Below the pieces are notes generated by a model. The model had not been told where the DNA came from. It searched no databases and saw nothing but the letters and a program-made list of their open reading frames with translations. Source: JALTDM01 sp964421355 (GTDB lineage Bacteria; Bacteroidota; Bacteroidia; Bacteroidales; JALTDM01). Taken from it: a stretch of DNA of 53,525 nt. The DNA lies in assembly GCA_964421355.1 (NCBI GenBank), contig CAYQWX010000007.1:1-53525 (forward strand), given 5' to 3'. The stretch's first letter is position 1. Every line of letters begins with the position of its first letter. The position numbers and the translations under genes were made by a program. Below, piece after piece: positions 24,919 through 33,929 of this stretch.

Positions 24919-26625
24919 ATGAAATACATACCAATACCAAAGCCATTACCTTCTAAACAAGAGATAATAGCTTTAATGAAATTATATCCTAAAATATCCT
25001 ATGAAACTGCAGTTTTGCTTCTACAACGCGGATTAGATACAAAAGAGAAAATTCAAAAGTTTTTTCATCCTTCAACCTCCAATCTGCTAGATCCTTTTCT
25101 CATGCCAAATATGAAAAAAGCTATTGACAGAATAATTAGAGCCATAAGCAATAAAGAAAAAATATTGCTTTATGGAGACTATGATGTAGATGGCACTACC
25201 TCTATAATTATGGCTTATTCGTTTTTTTCAAAAACATTCCCCGAGAACCAAATTGGATATTACATTCCGACACGTAACAAAGAAGGTTATGGAGTATCTA
25301 TACAAGGTATAGATTATGCTAAAGAAAACGACTACTCTTTAATAATAACTTTTGATTGTGGCATTTCAGACATTGAACCTGTTAATTATGCCAAAGAAAA
25401 AGGAATAGATGTAATAATTACTGACCACCACAATCCTCCACCACAACTACCTGATGCATACACAATTATAAACCCCAAACTTCCCGAAAGCAAATATCCT
25501 TATAAACATTTATCGGGTTGTGCCGTAGGGTTTAAACTTATTCAAGCATTTGCCCAAACTCATAATATAGAATTCAATAAACTTTACGAATATTTAGACA
25601 TAGTAGCCATTAGTATAGCATCAGATATTGTTCCGCTAACAGGCGAAAACAGATTATTATGCCAACTCGGATTGGAAAAATTAAACAACAATCCCTCTCC
25701 TGCCTTGCAAAAACTAAAAGAACTCTCAGTACCACAAGATAAAAAAGTTACAATAGAAAATATCACGTTCGGAATAGGACCACGAATAAATGCCGCAGGT
25801 AGAATGCAGCATGCATCAATAGTAATAGAAGCATTCTACAACAATGATATGGAAGCCATTACTTCATTAAACCAAATGAATGACCAACGAAAAAGTCAAC
25901 AACACTCCATAGAAAAGGATATTCTGGAAAATTTTACCGAAAAAATACAATCCAAAAATGCAGCAATAGTATATGGTGAAAACTGGCATAAAGGAATAAT
26001 AGGCATTGTAGCCTCTAAAATAGTGGAACGCTTCTTTAAACCCACCGTAGTGCTAACAAGGGATGAATATGGAAAAATATCAGGTTCTGCACGTACTGTA
26101 AACGACTTTGACTTATATTATGCTTTATCAAAATGCAAGCACTGTTTTGAGAAATTTGGAGGGCACCAAGCTGCAGCAGGTTTTACACTTAAACCAAATC
26201 ACCTACAAAAGTTTGAAGAGTGCTTTGAAAATGCTGTGGAACAAACCATTACACAGCAACAAAAACAACCAAAATTAGAATACGACTTGGAGCTAAAAGA
26301 CTTTGACCCCCTCACAGAATATTTTAACAAAATAATTCAATCATTTGCACCTTTTGGTCCTGAAAATCCCGAACCTCTATTTTACATTAAAAATATAAAA
26401 GCACACCCTCACCACACAAAACCTGTGGGAAAAAACAATACACATCTTAAACTATACTTGTCAGATGGCAAAAACTACTTTAATGCTATAGCCTTCAATC
26501 AAGCAAATATATATCCCGATGTAATAAAATATCCTATAAACATAATATTTAGTTTACAAGAAAATATTTGGAAAGGCATATCACAGTTACAACTAAATGT
26601 AAAACTAATAGAAATAGAAAAATGA
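24919..26625 (+). CDS. recJ: Single-stranded-DNA-specific exonuclease
   Basis: RecJ degrades single-stranded DNA 5' to 3' in recombination and mismatch repair. The DHH phosphoesterase motifs are DYDVDGTTS, FDCGISD, and ITDHHNPPP; the DHHA1 motif is GGHQAAAGFTL; a C-terminal OB-like domain closes the 568 residues. The stop overlaps the ispE start in an ATGA. It is the middle gene of a dNK-recJ-ispE run. All catalytic motifs appear intact. Confidence 0.96.
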   Translation: MKYIPIPKPLPSKQEIIALMKLYPKISYETAVLLLQRGLDTKEKIQKFFHPSTSNLLDPFLMPNMKKAIDRIIRAISNKEKILLYGDYDVDGTTSIIMAYSFFSKTFPENQIGYYIPTRNKEGYGVSIQGIDYAKENDYSLIITFDCGISDIEPVNYAKEKGIDVIITDHHNPPPQLPDAYTIINPKLPESKYPYKHLSGCAVGFKLIQAFAQTHNIEFNKLYEYLDIVAISIASDIVPLTGENRLLCQLGLEKLNNNPSPALQKLKELSVPQDKKVTIENITFGIGPRINAAGRMQHASIVIEAFYNNDMEAITSLNQMNDQRKSQQHSIEKDILENFTEKIQSKNAAIVYGENWHKGIIGIVASKIVERFFKPTVVLTRDEYGKISGSARTVNDFDLYYALSKCKHCFEKFGGHQAAAGFTLKPNHLQKFEECFENAVEQTITQQQKQPKLEYDLELKDFDPLTEYFNKIIQSFAPFGPENPEPLFYIKNIKAHPHHTKPVGKNNTHLKLYLSDGKNYFNAIAFNQANIYPDVIKYPINIIFSLQENIWKGISQLQLNVKLIEIEK

Positions 26626-27440
26626 TAATATATCCAAATGCCAAAATAAACATAGGATTATATGTAACAGAAAAACGCCCTGACGGATACCATAACATAG
26701 AAACCATATTTTACCCGATTCCTTTATACGACATATTAGAGTTTATTAAATCTCCTACAAAACAATTTACCATATCAGGTATCCCATCGCCTACCGACAA
26801 CTCAAATTTAGTAATAAAAATATACGAACATTTTAGAAAACATTATAATATACCAACATTAGCCATACATTTACACAAACGCATACCTACACAAGCAGGT
26901 CTCGGAGGAGGCTCTGCCGATGCCGCATTCTTTGCAAAAGCACTTAACCAATACTTTAATTTAAATATATCTACATCTCAATTAAAACAAATAGTAAGCA
27001 TATTTGGCAGTGATTGCCCATTCTTTATAGACAACACTCCTTCATTTGCCACAGGACGCGGAGACATACTTACTCCAATAACCACACTTTCCCTCAAAGA
27101 AAAATATTTAGTCATAATTAAACCACAAATTCATATATCAACGGTAGAAGCATACAAAAACATTACTCCTATGCAGGCACCTCACCACCTCAATAACATA
27201 ATAACAAGAATATCTCTTAATGAATGGAAACACACAATAAAAAACGACTTTGAAACCTTTGCATTTAACAAATTCCCCGAGTTGGCATACATCAAAGAAA
27301 AATTATATAAAGCGGAAGCAAAATTTGTACAAATGTCCGGTAGTGGAAGTGCTATTTTTGCTATTTTTGAAAAACAAATACCAGAAGAAAAATTAAAATC
27401 ACTCTTTCCCACTTCTTTTACATTCTCAATTTTATTGTAA
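26622..27440 (+). CDS. ispE: 4-diphosphocytidyl-2-C-methyl-D-erythritol kinase
   Basis: IspE phosphorylates CDP-ME in the MEP pathway. GHMP-kinase motifs are all present: YPNAKINIGLYV near the start, PTQAGLGGGSADAA as the ATP loop and MSGSGSAIFAIF near the C-terminus. The frame stays open upstream to 26568 inside recJ, but the ATG at 26622, overlapping the recJ TGA, gives the typical MIIYPNAKIN start and 272 residues. It complements ispG at the left of the window. Confidence 0.94.
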   Translation: MIIYPNAKINIGLYVTEKRPDGYHNIETIFYPIPLYDILEFIKSPTKQFTISGIPSPTDNSNLVIKIYEHFRKHYNIPTLAIHLHKRIPTQAGLGGGSADAAFFAKALNQYFNLNISTSQLKQIVSIFGSDCPFFIDNTPSFATGRGDILTPITTLSLKEKYLVIIKPQIHISTVEAYKNITPMQAPHHLNNIITRISLNEWKHTIKNDFETFAFNKFPELAYIKEKLYKAEAKFVQMSGSGSAIFAIFEKQIPEEKLKSLFPTSFTFSILL

Positions 27441-27510
27441 AAATAAAGAAAACACACTAAATCACCACCACATAATCATTATAAAATACAATTCATTGTA
27501 TTATTTTTTA

Positions 27511-27518
27511 TAACTTTG
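27511..27518 (+). promoter_or_regulatory. Putative -7 element (TAACTTTG) for rpoN
   Basis: TAACTTTG matches TAnnTTTG and ends 26 bases before the rpoN ATG, in a 104-base gap after ispE. Confidence 0.5.
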
Positions 27519-27544
27519 TAAAAAATCTATATAATAAAAAATTA

Positions 27545-29041
27545 ATGGCAAAACAATCATTATCACAACAACAGCGATTACAACAAAAACTTACTCCTCA
27601 ACAAATGCAAGCAATAAAATTGCTTGAAGTCCCAACAATCGAACTTGAAAAAAAATTAAAAGAAGAAATAGAAAAAAATCCTCTTTTGGAAATAGAAAAC
27701 CATGATAATAATAACGACACAGATATAGACAAAGATATTGAGATACAAACACAAAACGATACGGAATTACAAGAATTTGACCACCCTGATAATAATACAA
27801 CGGAAGAGCCCAAACCGACACTTGATGAGGCTATGGAACTCCAAAACAACCTTGATGAATATCCGGAATACAAACTATATAAAAACAACTATACCAAAGA
27901 AGATTATCAAATCCAAATAGCATCTCGCACATCATTTAGAGAGGAACTGGAAAACCAACTCAATTTAAGCTACAACCTTACTGACAAGCAAAAAATAATT
28001 GCACAATACATAATAGGAAACCTGGACAACAACGGTTACCTAACAAAGGAATATCCTTTTATAAGAAGAAACATTATAGAAAAAGCAGGAATAATAGCTA
28101 CTGAGCAAGAAATAGACGAAGTGCTAAAAACAATACAAAAATTAGACCCCGCAGGCATAGGAGCAAGAAACTTGCAAGAATGCCTATTACTACAATTAAA
28201 ACGAAAAAAACCTATAAGCGAAGAAGAAAAAAAATATATAACACTTGCTACAAAGATTATTGAAAACTACATAGAAGAACTGGGAAGCAAACATTTCGAA
28301 AAAATAATAAAAAAACTAAACATTACAGAAGATGAACTAAAAAAAGCCCTTGATCTCATAAAAACATTAAACCCCAAACCGGGACTTTCAATAAACGAAA
28401 ATGTAACCCAAAATTACAACCAAATAGTACCTGACTTTATTCTTACAATAGATGAAGATACTAATGAGATAGAAATCTCTTTACATCAGAAAAATTCTCC
28501 ATCGGTAAGAATAAGTAATAAATACGATAATGAAAAACTGGATAGAAAAACTGCAAGTTATATAAAAGAACACAAAGAAAAAGCAAAGTGGTTTATTGAT
28601 TCCCTTGAACAAAGAAAAAACACAATGCTCAAAGTAATGAAAGCAATTGTTGACCACCAAAAAGAATTTTTTCTTACCCAAGATGAAAAAAACATAAAAC
28701 CACTTATCCTTAAAGACATTGCAGAAAAAACAAATCTTGATGTATCTACTATTTCTCGGACAATAAAAGACAAATATGTAGAAACACCTATGGGAATATA
28801 CCCATTAAAATTCTTCTTCTCTGAAAGGTCCACCACAACTACAGGCGAAGAAGTATCTACCCGAGAAATAAAAGAAATAATCAAAGAAATAGTGGAAAAC
28901 GAAGACAAACGACATCCGTATTCAGATGAAAAAATTGCACAAATACTAAAAAACAAAGGCTACAAAGTAGCACGCAGAACCGTAGCAAAATATAGAGAAC
29001 AAATGAATATCCCTGATTCAAGATTAAGAAAAGAAATATAA
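27545..29041 (+). CDS. rpoN: RNA polymerase sigma-54 factor
   Basis: The Gln/Leu-rich activator-interacting region I covers about residues 1-48 (LSQQQRLQQKLTPQQMQAIK, then LLEVPTIELEKKL). An acidic Asp/Asn-rich linker follows (about 50-90). The core-binding and DNA-binding domains end with the RpoN box ARRTVAKYRE at 476-485. Length is 498 residues. Sigma-54 needs AAA+ activators, none of which is in the window. The next gene starts 1 base after its stop, so the polysaccharide-export pair may be co-transcribed. Confidence 0.96.
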   Translation: MAKQSLSQQQRLQQKLTPQQMQAIKLLEVPTIELEKKLKEEIEKNPLLEIENHDNNNDTDIDKDIEIQTQNDTELQEFDHPDNNTTEEPKPTLDEAMELQNNLDEYPEYKLYKNNYTKEDYQIQIASRTSFREELENQLNLSYNLTDKQKIIAQYIIGNLDNNGYLTKEYPFIRRNIIEKAGIIATEQEIDEVLKTIQKLDPAGIGARNLQECLLLQLKRKKPISEEEKKYITLATKIIENYIEELGSKHFEKIIKKLNITEDELKKALDLIKTLNPKPGLSINENVTQNYNQIVPDFILTIDEDTNEIEISLHQKNSPSVRISNKYDNEKLDRKTASYIKEHKEKAKWFIDSLEQRKNTMLKVMKAIVDHQKEFFLTQDEKNIKPLILKDIAEKTNLDVSTISRTIKDKYVETPMGIYPLKFFFSERSTTTTGEEVSTREIKEIIKEIVENEDKRHPYSDEKIAQILKNKGYKVARRTVAKYREQMNIPDSRLRKEI

Positions 29042-29042
29042 T

Positions 29043-29795
29043 ATGAAAAAGTCTTCACTCTTAAAAATAATAATATTCTCAATTCCAATCATATTTTTAA
29101 ATAGTTGTAAAATATTTTATCCAAATCAAATGTTCAAAACTCCAAAACAATTTAAATATAACAACTTTGACACCACTGGAGTAGAAGAATATGTAATACG
29201 CCCATTTGACAAACTAAAAGTCCAAGTATATTCAAACAACGGATATATACTCGTAGATATGGAAGCAAAGCAAATACAAGCAAATCAAACACCAGAATAC
29301 TTGGTAGATAAAAACGGCAACATCAAACTCCCAATAATAAATACTGTACACATAGCAGGAAAAACCGTAGAAGAAGCCGAAACATTTCTTGAAAAGCAAT
29401 ATTCAAGCTACATAAAATCTCCATTTGTAATAATAAATGTAACAAATAGAAGAGTTTTCGTCTTCTCATCAGGAGCTGAAAGAGGTGCAGTAGTATATAT
29501 GGACAACGAGAACTTCACACTAATAGAAGCATTGGCAAAAGTAGGAGGCATATCATCTTTTGCAAAAGCATATAGAATAAAATTAATAAGAGGAGACTTA
29601 AAAAATCCTCAAGTCTATGTATTCAATATCCGCTCATTAGACAAAATGAAAAAAACAAATTTTATACTCCAATCAAACGACATAATATATGTAGAAGCAC
29701 GACCAAAATACGCTTCCCGCTTACTTGGAGAAATATCACCATACATAAGTTTACTTACATCAATACTATTTTTATATGGTATATTATATAAATAA
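29043..29795 (+). CDS. Wza-like polysaccharide export lipoprotein
   Basis: A lipoprotein signal ends in the lipobox LNSC, with Cys22 or so as the lipid-bearing residue. A Poly_export domain (about 55-135: VIRPFDKLKVQVYS, then VDKNGNIKLPIINTV) is followed by an SLBB-like domain (RVFVFSSGAERGAVVYMDN to IYVEARPKYA) and a C-terminal hydrophobic helix that in Wza forms the outer-membrane pore. Length is 250 residues, shorter than Wza but normal for Bacteroidota. It pairs with the Wzc-like gene 11 bases on. No glycosyltransferases or flippases are nearby. Confidence 0.88.
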   Translation: MKKSSLLKIIIFSIPIIFLNSCKIFYPNQMFKTPKQFKYNNFDTTGVEEYVIRPFDKLKVQVYSNNGYILVDMEAKQIQANQTPEYLVDKNGNIKLPIINTVHIAGKTVEEAETFLEKQYSSYIKSPFVIINVTNRRVFVFSSGAERGAVVYMDNENFTLIEALAKVGGISSFAKAYRIKLIRGDLKNPQVYVFNIRSLDKMKKTNFILQSNDIIYVEARPKYASRLLGEISPYISLLTSILFLYGILYK

Positions 29796-29806
29796 ACAAA
29801 GAAAAT

Positions 29807-32182
29807 ATGACAAAGAAACAATATAAAGAAGTTCCACCATACAACGACAAATTCTCTTTTCAGAAGTTTTTACATGTAATTAAAATATCACTCCCAATAA
29901 TATTTTTAATATTTGTACTATCAATACTGGGGGGCTACTTGTATCTACGCTATACACAACCTCTATACCAAGCATATTCCATAATACAAATAAACAAAAA
30001 TGAAGAAACATCAAAAATACTGGAAACCGTAGATAACTTAAATAACAACAACAACAATGAAAATGACTTACCACATACAATAGAAATACTTCGCTCAAAA
30101 GAATTTCTCAAAAGAGTTTTTAACAAACTTCCATTAAAAATAGCTTACTTCAGAGAAGGAACATTTTTGCGTGAAGAGATATACAAAAGTTCTCCATTTG
30201 CAATAGAAATAAAAAAATTTAATTACTACAACACTCCTATTTACATAACATTTACAAATCCTACAAAAGCTACAATATCATTCCAACAAGGCAAAAAAAA
30301 CATCACAAAAGAAATAACTATAGGCAAATGGCAATCACCTGTAGCAGATATGCAAATAAAAGTAACAATAAAGAATTATAAACAAATACAAGACAACTAC
30401 AACAGTTTAAAATCAAACAAATACCTTTTCATAGTATATGATGACAAAACATTATTCAAAAAACATTACCAAAACCTACAAATAACCATAGAAAACAATC
30501 TGGCAAAAACCATCAGAATACAATATACTGGCAACAATCCCACAAAAGTTGCCGATATGGTAAATACCATTGCCGAAGAATTCCTCAAATACGATGTGGA
30601 AACAAAAAAAGAAAGCACAAAGAAAATACTTGAATTTATAGAAAAACAAAGTATGCTGGTATATGAAAAACTAAACTACTTAGACAAAAAACTAAAAAAA
30701 TACGAAAAAGCAAATACATACTCCCAAATGACCGATATATCATTAGTATATATTGAAAAAGTAAATGACCTTCAAGACAGAAAAACAGAATTACAATATG
30801 AAGTAACTACATTAAAAAATATTTTATCAAAAATAAATAAAGATAATACAAACACTTACGAAATACTCGGACTTCTAAGTGGATTAGACATAGAAAGCAC
30901 ACTACTAACATCACTTAACACACTCCAACAACTTATAGATGAAAAAGAAGAATTATTAAACAACCTACAACCCAACAACTTAAAAGTAAAATCCATAACT
31001 AAAAAGATAGAAAAACAAAAGGAACTTATCAAAGCTCTATTACAATCACTCATAAAACATAAGCAATCGGAAATACAAAAAATAACAAAGAAAATAATAC
31101 AATACAATGCTAAATTAAACACAAAAAAAACAAACGAAATAGAACATTCCCGATTAGCAAGACTTTACAAAATAAACGAAGAATACTACAACAACTTATT
31201 AAAGAAAAAAACAGAATATCTCATATATCAAGCAGGTTCTATATCCAATAATACAATACTGGAAAAAGCTTCTGTTCCATCAGCCCCCATACTCCCTAAA
31301 AAAGATTTAGTTATAATATCCACCATCTTAATTGCATTTATATTGAGTCTTTTATACATAATTATTCGTTATCTACTTTACAATACAATAATATCTACCG
31401 AAGACATTACAGATTATACCGATGTTCCCATTATAGGCAACATTCCTCACACCAACGATTCATCAAACCAAGTTTTAAAGGTGGATCCCAAAAGCAAAAC
31501 ACATATAACTGAAGCATTTAGACAATTACGTACAAATATAGAATTTTTCAACATACAAAAAGAGAAAAAAATCATTGCAATAACATCAACCATAAGCGGA
31601 GAAGGAAAAACATTTGTATCCATAAACCTATCTGCAATAATAGCAGGATTTGGGAAAAAAGTGATACTCATAGACCTTGACCTCAGAAAACCTCAAGTCC
31701 ATAAAAACTTCTCATACGATAACCAAAAAGGTATCAGTTCAATACTTATAAATAAACACTCAATTACCGAATGTATAATACACGATACCAAAGGTAATTT
31801 TGACTTTATACCAGCAGGACCTCAACCACCAAACCCGACAGAATTAATATCTTCCCCACAAATGAACAAACTAATAAATTATCTATCAGAAAATTATGAC
31901 ATAGTAGTATTTGACACTCCTCCGATAGGATTAGTTATAGATGCACTACCCGTATATAAAAATGCCGACTTAAAACTATATGTAGTACGCCAAGCATATT
32001 CCAAAAGAACATTTATAAACAATATAAACAGGTTAAAATATGATATGCAAATACAAAATCTTGCAATAGTATTCAACAATATAAAATATTCGCACAACGG
32101 AAATTACTACGGCTATGGATACGGTTATGGATACAACTATGGATATTATTATGGAGAAAATAAAAAAAATAATAGTAAATAA
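29807..32182 (+). CDS. Wzc-like polysaccharide co-polymerase / BY-kinase
   Basis: The 791 residues start with an N-terminal transmembrane helix (about 28-50), a long periplasmic Wzz domain with coiled coils and a second helix (about 500-522). The cytoplasmic tyrosine kinase has Walker A TISGEGKTFVSINL, Walker A' ILIDLDLRKPQ and Walker B VVFDTPPIGL. The tail (DNA 32103-32159) has ten Tyr within 18 residues alternating with Gly, the autophosphorylation cluster typical of BY-kinases. With the Wza-like lipoprotein it should control chain length and export of a capsule or exopolysaccharide. The biosynthesis genes must be elsewhere. Confidence 0.93.
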   Translation: MTKKQYKEVPPYNDKFSFQKFLHVIKISLPIIFLIFVLSILGGYLYLRYTQPLYQAYSIIQINKNEETSKILETVDNLNNNNNNENDLPHTIEILRSKEFLKRVFNKLPLKIAYFREGTFLREEIYKSSPFAIEIKKFNYYNTPIYITFTNPTKATISFQQGKKNITKEITIGKWQSPVADMQIKVTIKNYKQIQDNYNSLKSNKYLFIVYDDKTLFKKHYQNLQITIENNLAKTIRIQYTGNNPTKVADMVNTIAEEFLKYDVETKKESTKKILEFIEKQSMLVYEKLNYLDKKLKKYEKANTYSQMTDISLVYIEKVNDLQDRKTELQYEVTTLKNILSKINKDNTNTYEILGLLSGLDIESTLLTSLNTLQQLIDEKEELLNNLQPNNLKVKSITKKIEKQKELIKALLQSLIKHKQSEIQKITKKIIQYNAKLNTKKTNEIEHSRLARLYKINEEYYNNLLKKKTEYLIYQAGSISNNTILEKASVPSAPILPKKDLVIISTILIAFILSLLYIIIRYLLYNTIISTEDITDYTDVPIIGNIPHTNDSSNQVLKVDPKSKTHITEAFRQLRTNIEFFNIQKEKKIIAITSTISGEGKTFVSINLSAIIAGFGKKVILIDLDLRKPQVHKNFSYDNQKGISSILINKHSITECIIHDTKGNFDFIPAGPQPPNPTELISSPQMNKLINYLSENYDIVVFDTPPIGLVIDALPVYKNADLKLYVVRQAYSKRTFINNINRLKYDMQIQNLAIVFNNIKYSHNGNYYGYGYGYGYNYGYYYGENKKNNSK

Positions 32183-32207
32183 AACATAAATATCCACCTT
32201 AAATAAT

Positions 32208-32215
32208 TACCTTTG
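32208..32215 (+). promoter_or_regulatory. Putative -7 element (TACCTTTG)
   Basis: TACCTTTG, the same octamer as before gcvH and the gene at 19080, ends 34 bases before the FKBP lipoprotein ATG. Confidence 0.5.
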
Positions 32216-32249
32216 CCAACCTAATTAAACAAATTAAATTTTTAAACAA

Positions 32250-32945
32250 ATGAAAAAAGTAGTATTACTAATTTTAGCAGGTGGAATAATACTTTCCGCA
32301 TGTAACAAAACAGAAAAAAACCAAACAGAAAACACAACAATTTCCAACAAAGAAGACTCTATGAGTTATGCTCTTGGAGTAGTAATAGCAAACACACTAA
32401 AAACTGATACTCAACACTATGCAAATCTAAACTATGACTTAGTAGTGGCAGGTATGAAAGAAATGTTCGGCAGCAAAGCAAAACTATCCCCGAAAGAAGC
32501 CAATACCTTCCTACAAAAATACAATCACGAAAAACAAATGGCACAAATGGCCGCTCTTAAAAAAGCAAACGAAGATTTCTTAGCACAAAATGCAAAAAAA
32601 GAAGGTGTAGTATCCTTAAAAAGTGGACTACAATACAAAGTAATAAACAAAGGCAATGGCATTCAACCGGATACAAACGACATAGTAGTAGTAAGCTACA
32701 AAGGAACACTAATAGACGGAACAGTATTTGACAGCACTGCCGAAGGCAAAACTGCAGAATTTAAATTAAACAAAATAATACCAGGAATTAGCCAAGCACT
32801 TACAAAAATGCACGAAGGAGACGAATGGGAAGTATATATACCATATAACCTTGCCTATGGAGAATATGGCATACCAAATTCCCCAATCAAACCTTATAGC
32901 ACATTAATATTCCGTATAAAACTTGAAAAGGTAAAAAAACAATAA
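32250..32945 (+). CDS. FkpA-like FKBP-type peptidyl-prolyl isomerase lipoprotein
   Basis: The signal peptide ends in the lipobox LSAC (Cys18). Residues about 30-115 form the helical dimerisation domain of FkpA/Mip (SMSYALGVVIANTLK), and 118-231 an FKBP domain (VVVSYKGTLIDGTVFDS, then IPYNLAYGEYG). Most active-site residues are present (Tyr, Phe-Asp, Phe, Tyr, Phe), but the usual Trp is replaced by Ile in IPGISQAL. It is likely a periplasmic or outer-membrane folding helper. A promoter element upstream and a strong terminator downstream suggest a single-gene transcript. Confidence 0.9.
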   Translation: MKKVVLLILAGGIILSACNKTEKNQTENTTISNKEDSMSYALGVVIANTLKTDTQHYANLNYDLVVAGMKEMFGSKAKLSPKEANTFLQKYNHEKQMAQMAALKKANEDFLAQNAKKEGVVSLKSGLQYKVINKGNGIQPDTNDIVVVSYKGTLIDGTVFDSTAEGKTAEFKLNKIIPGISQALTKMHEGDEWEVYIPYNLAYGEYGIPNSPIKPYSTLIFRIKLEKVKKQ

Positions 32946-32967
32946 ATATTTGAAACACAGACTAATC

Positions 32968-33000
32968 AAAAAAACGGCTTTTGAAAAAGCCGTTTTTTTA
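32968..33000 (+). terminator. Rho-independent terminator after the FKBP gene
   Basis: AAACGGCTTT pairs with AAAGCCGTTT around a TGAA loop, extended by A7/T7 flanks. The T7 run follows the stem on the plus strand. Confidence 0.9.
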
Positions 33001-33046
33001 TTACATATACTTTCCACATATTCCTCCTAAATAAGAAAATTTTATT

Positions 33047-33054
33047 TAATTTCG
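33047..33054 (+). promoter_or_regulatory. Weak -7-like element (TAATTTCG)
   Basis: TAATTTCG is one base off TAnnTTTG and ends 31 bases before the MORN-like gene; the purA region has a similar TTCG variant. Confidence 0.25.
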
Positions 33055-33085
33055 CAAATTAATAATAAAATTAAACAGACCGTAT

Positions 33086-33925
33086 ATGAAACACCTGTGG
33101 AAAGCACTTCTTTTTATTCTCACTATAAACATAAATCCTGCATTTGCACAAACAGACACACTTAATAAAACAGATGCCAATGGTCTTAAGCAAGGATACT
33201 GGATAACATATTATCCCAACTCTAAAATCAAACAAGAAGAAGGCAAATACATAAACAACAAAAAAGAAGGTGTTTGGAAATTTTACTACCCTTCCGGAAA
33301 AATAAAACAAGAAGTTACATATAAAAACAACCGACCCGATGGATATGTAAAAATATACTATGAAAATGGAAACTTATCCGAAGAAGGTATATGGAAAGGA
33401 AATAAATGGGTAGGAAAGTACAAATTTTATCATAAAAACGGTAAAGTAGCATACGACTGGAACTACAACGAAAGAGGAAAACGGGAAGGATTACAAAAAT
33501 ACTTCTACGAAAATGGTAATATAATGATTGAAGGAAATTGGAAAAACGGAAAAGAAAACGGAGTAATAAAAGAATATGACGAAAACGGAAACCTAAAAGT
33601 AGAAAAAGTATTCCATGACGGAGAAATAGATGCAGAAGCAACTAAAATTTATAAAAACCCAAGCAAGCAAACAACAAAAGAAGATACAACTCAGCCACAA
33701 AAAATAATAAAACAAACAAATACCCAAAAACAAAAAGATTTGGAATACTTCCAAGATACAGGTAACAAACGACTGTATAACACTAAAAAACAAATCACAG
33801 CAGAAGGATATTTCGAAAAAGGAAAACTCATAAACGGCAAAAAATACTTTTACGATGCCGACGGAAACTTAATAAAAATAAATATTTACAAAAACGGTAA
33901 ACTTGTAGATATAAAATATCAATAA
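33086..33925 (+). CDS. Exported MORN-variant repeat protein (YwqK-like)
   Basis: A signal peptide (1-22, ending FAQ) is followed by at least seven copies of a roughly 23-residue MORN-type repeat of the form G-x-W-x3-Y-x-N-G-x-(I/L)-x2-E, for example GVWKFYYPSGKIKQE and GLQKYFYENGNIMIEG. A Lys/Gln/Thr-rich linker near residues 190-220 separates a last repeat pair. In databases this family is often labelled YwqK antitoxin; the signal peptide makes an antitoxin role unlikely here, and a periplasmic or surface scaffold is more plausible. Length is 279 residues. cysS starts 4 bases downstream. Confidence 0.83.
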   Translation: MKHLWKALLFILTININPAFAQTDTLNKTDANGLKQGYWITYYPNSKIKQEEGKYINNKKEGVWKFYYPSGKIKQEVTYKNNRPDGYVKIYYENGNLSEEGIWKGNKWVGKYKFYHKNGKVAYDWNYNERGKREGLQKYFYENGNIMIEGNWKNGKENGVIKEYDENGNLKVEKVFHDGEIDAEATKIYKNPSKQTTKEDTTQPQKIIKQTNTQKQKDLEYFQDTGNKRLYNTKKQITAEGYFEKGKLINGKKYFYDADGNLIKINIYKNGKLVDIKYQ

Positions 33926-33929
33926 AACC

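Noticed and set aside
32103..32159. Short tandem DNA repeat or CRISPR-like array
   Set aside because: The repeated GGATAC/TATGGA codons encode the Tyr-Gly tail of the Wzc-like kinase.
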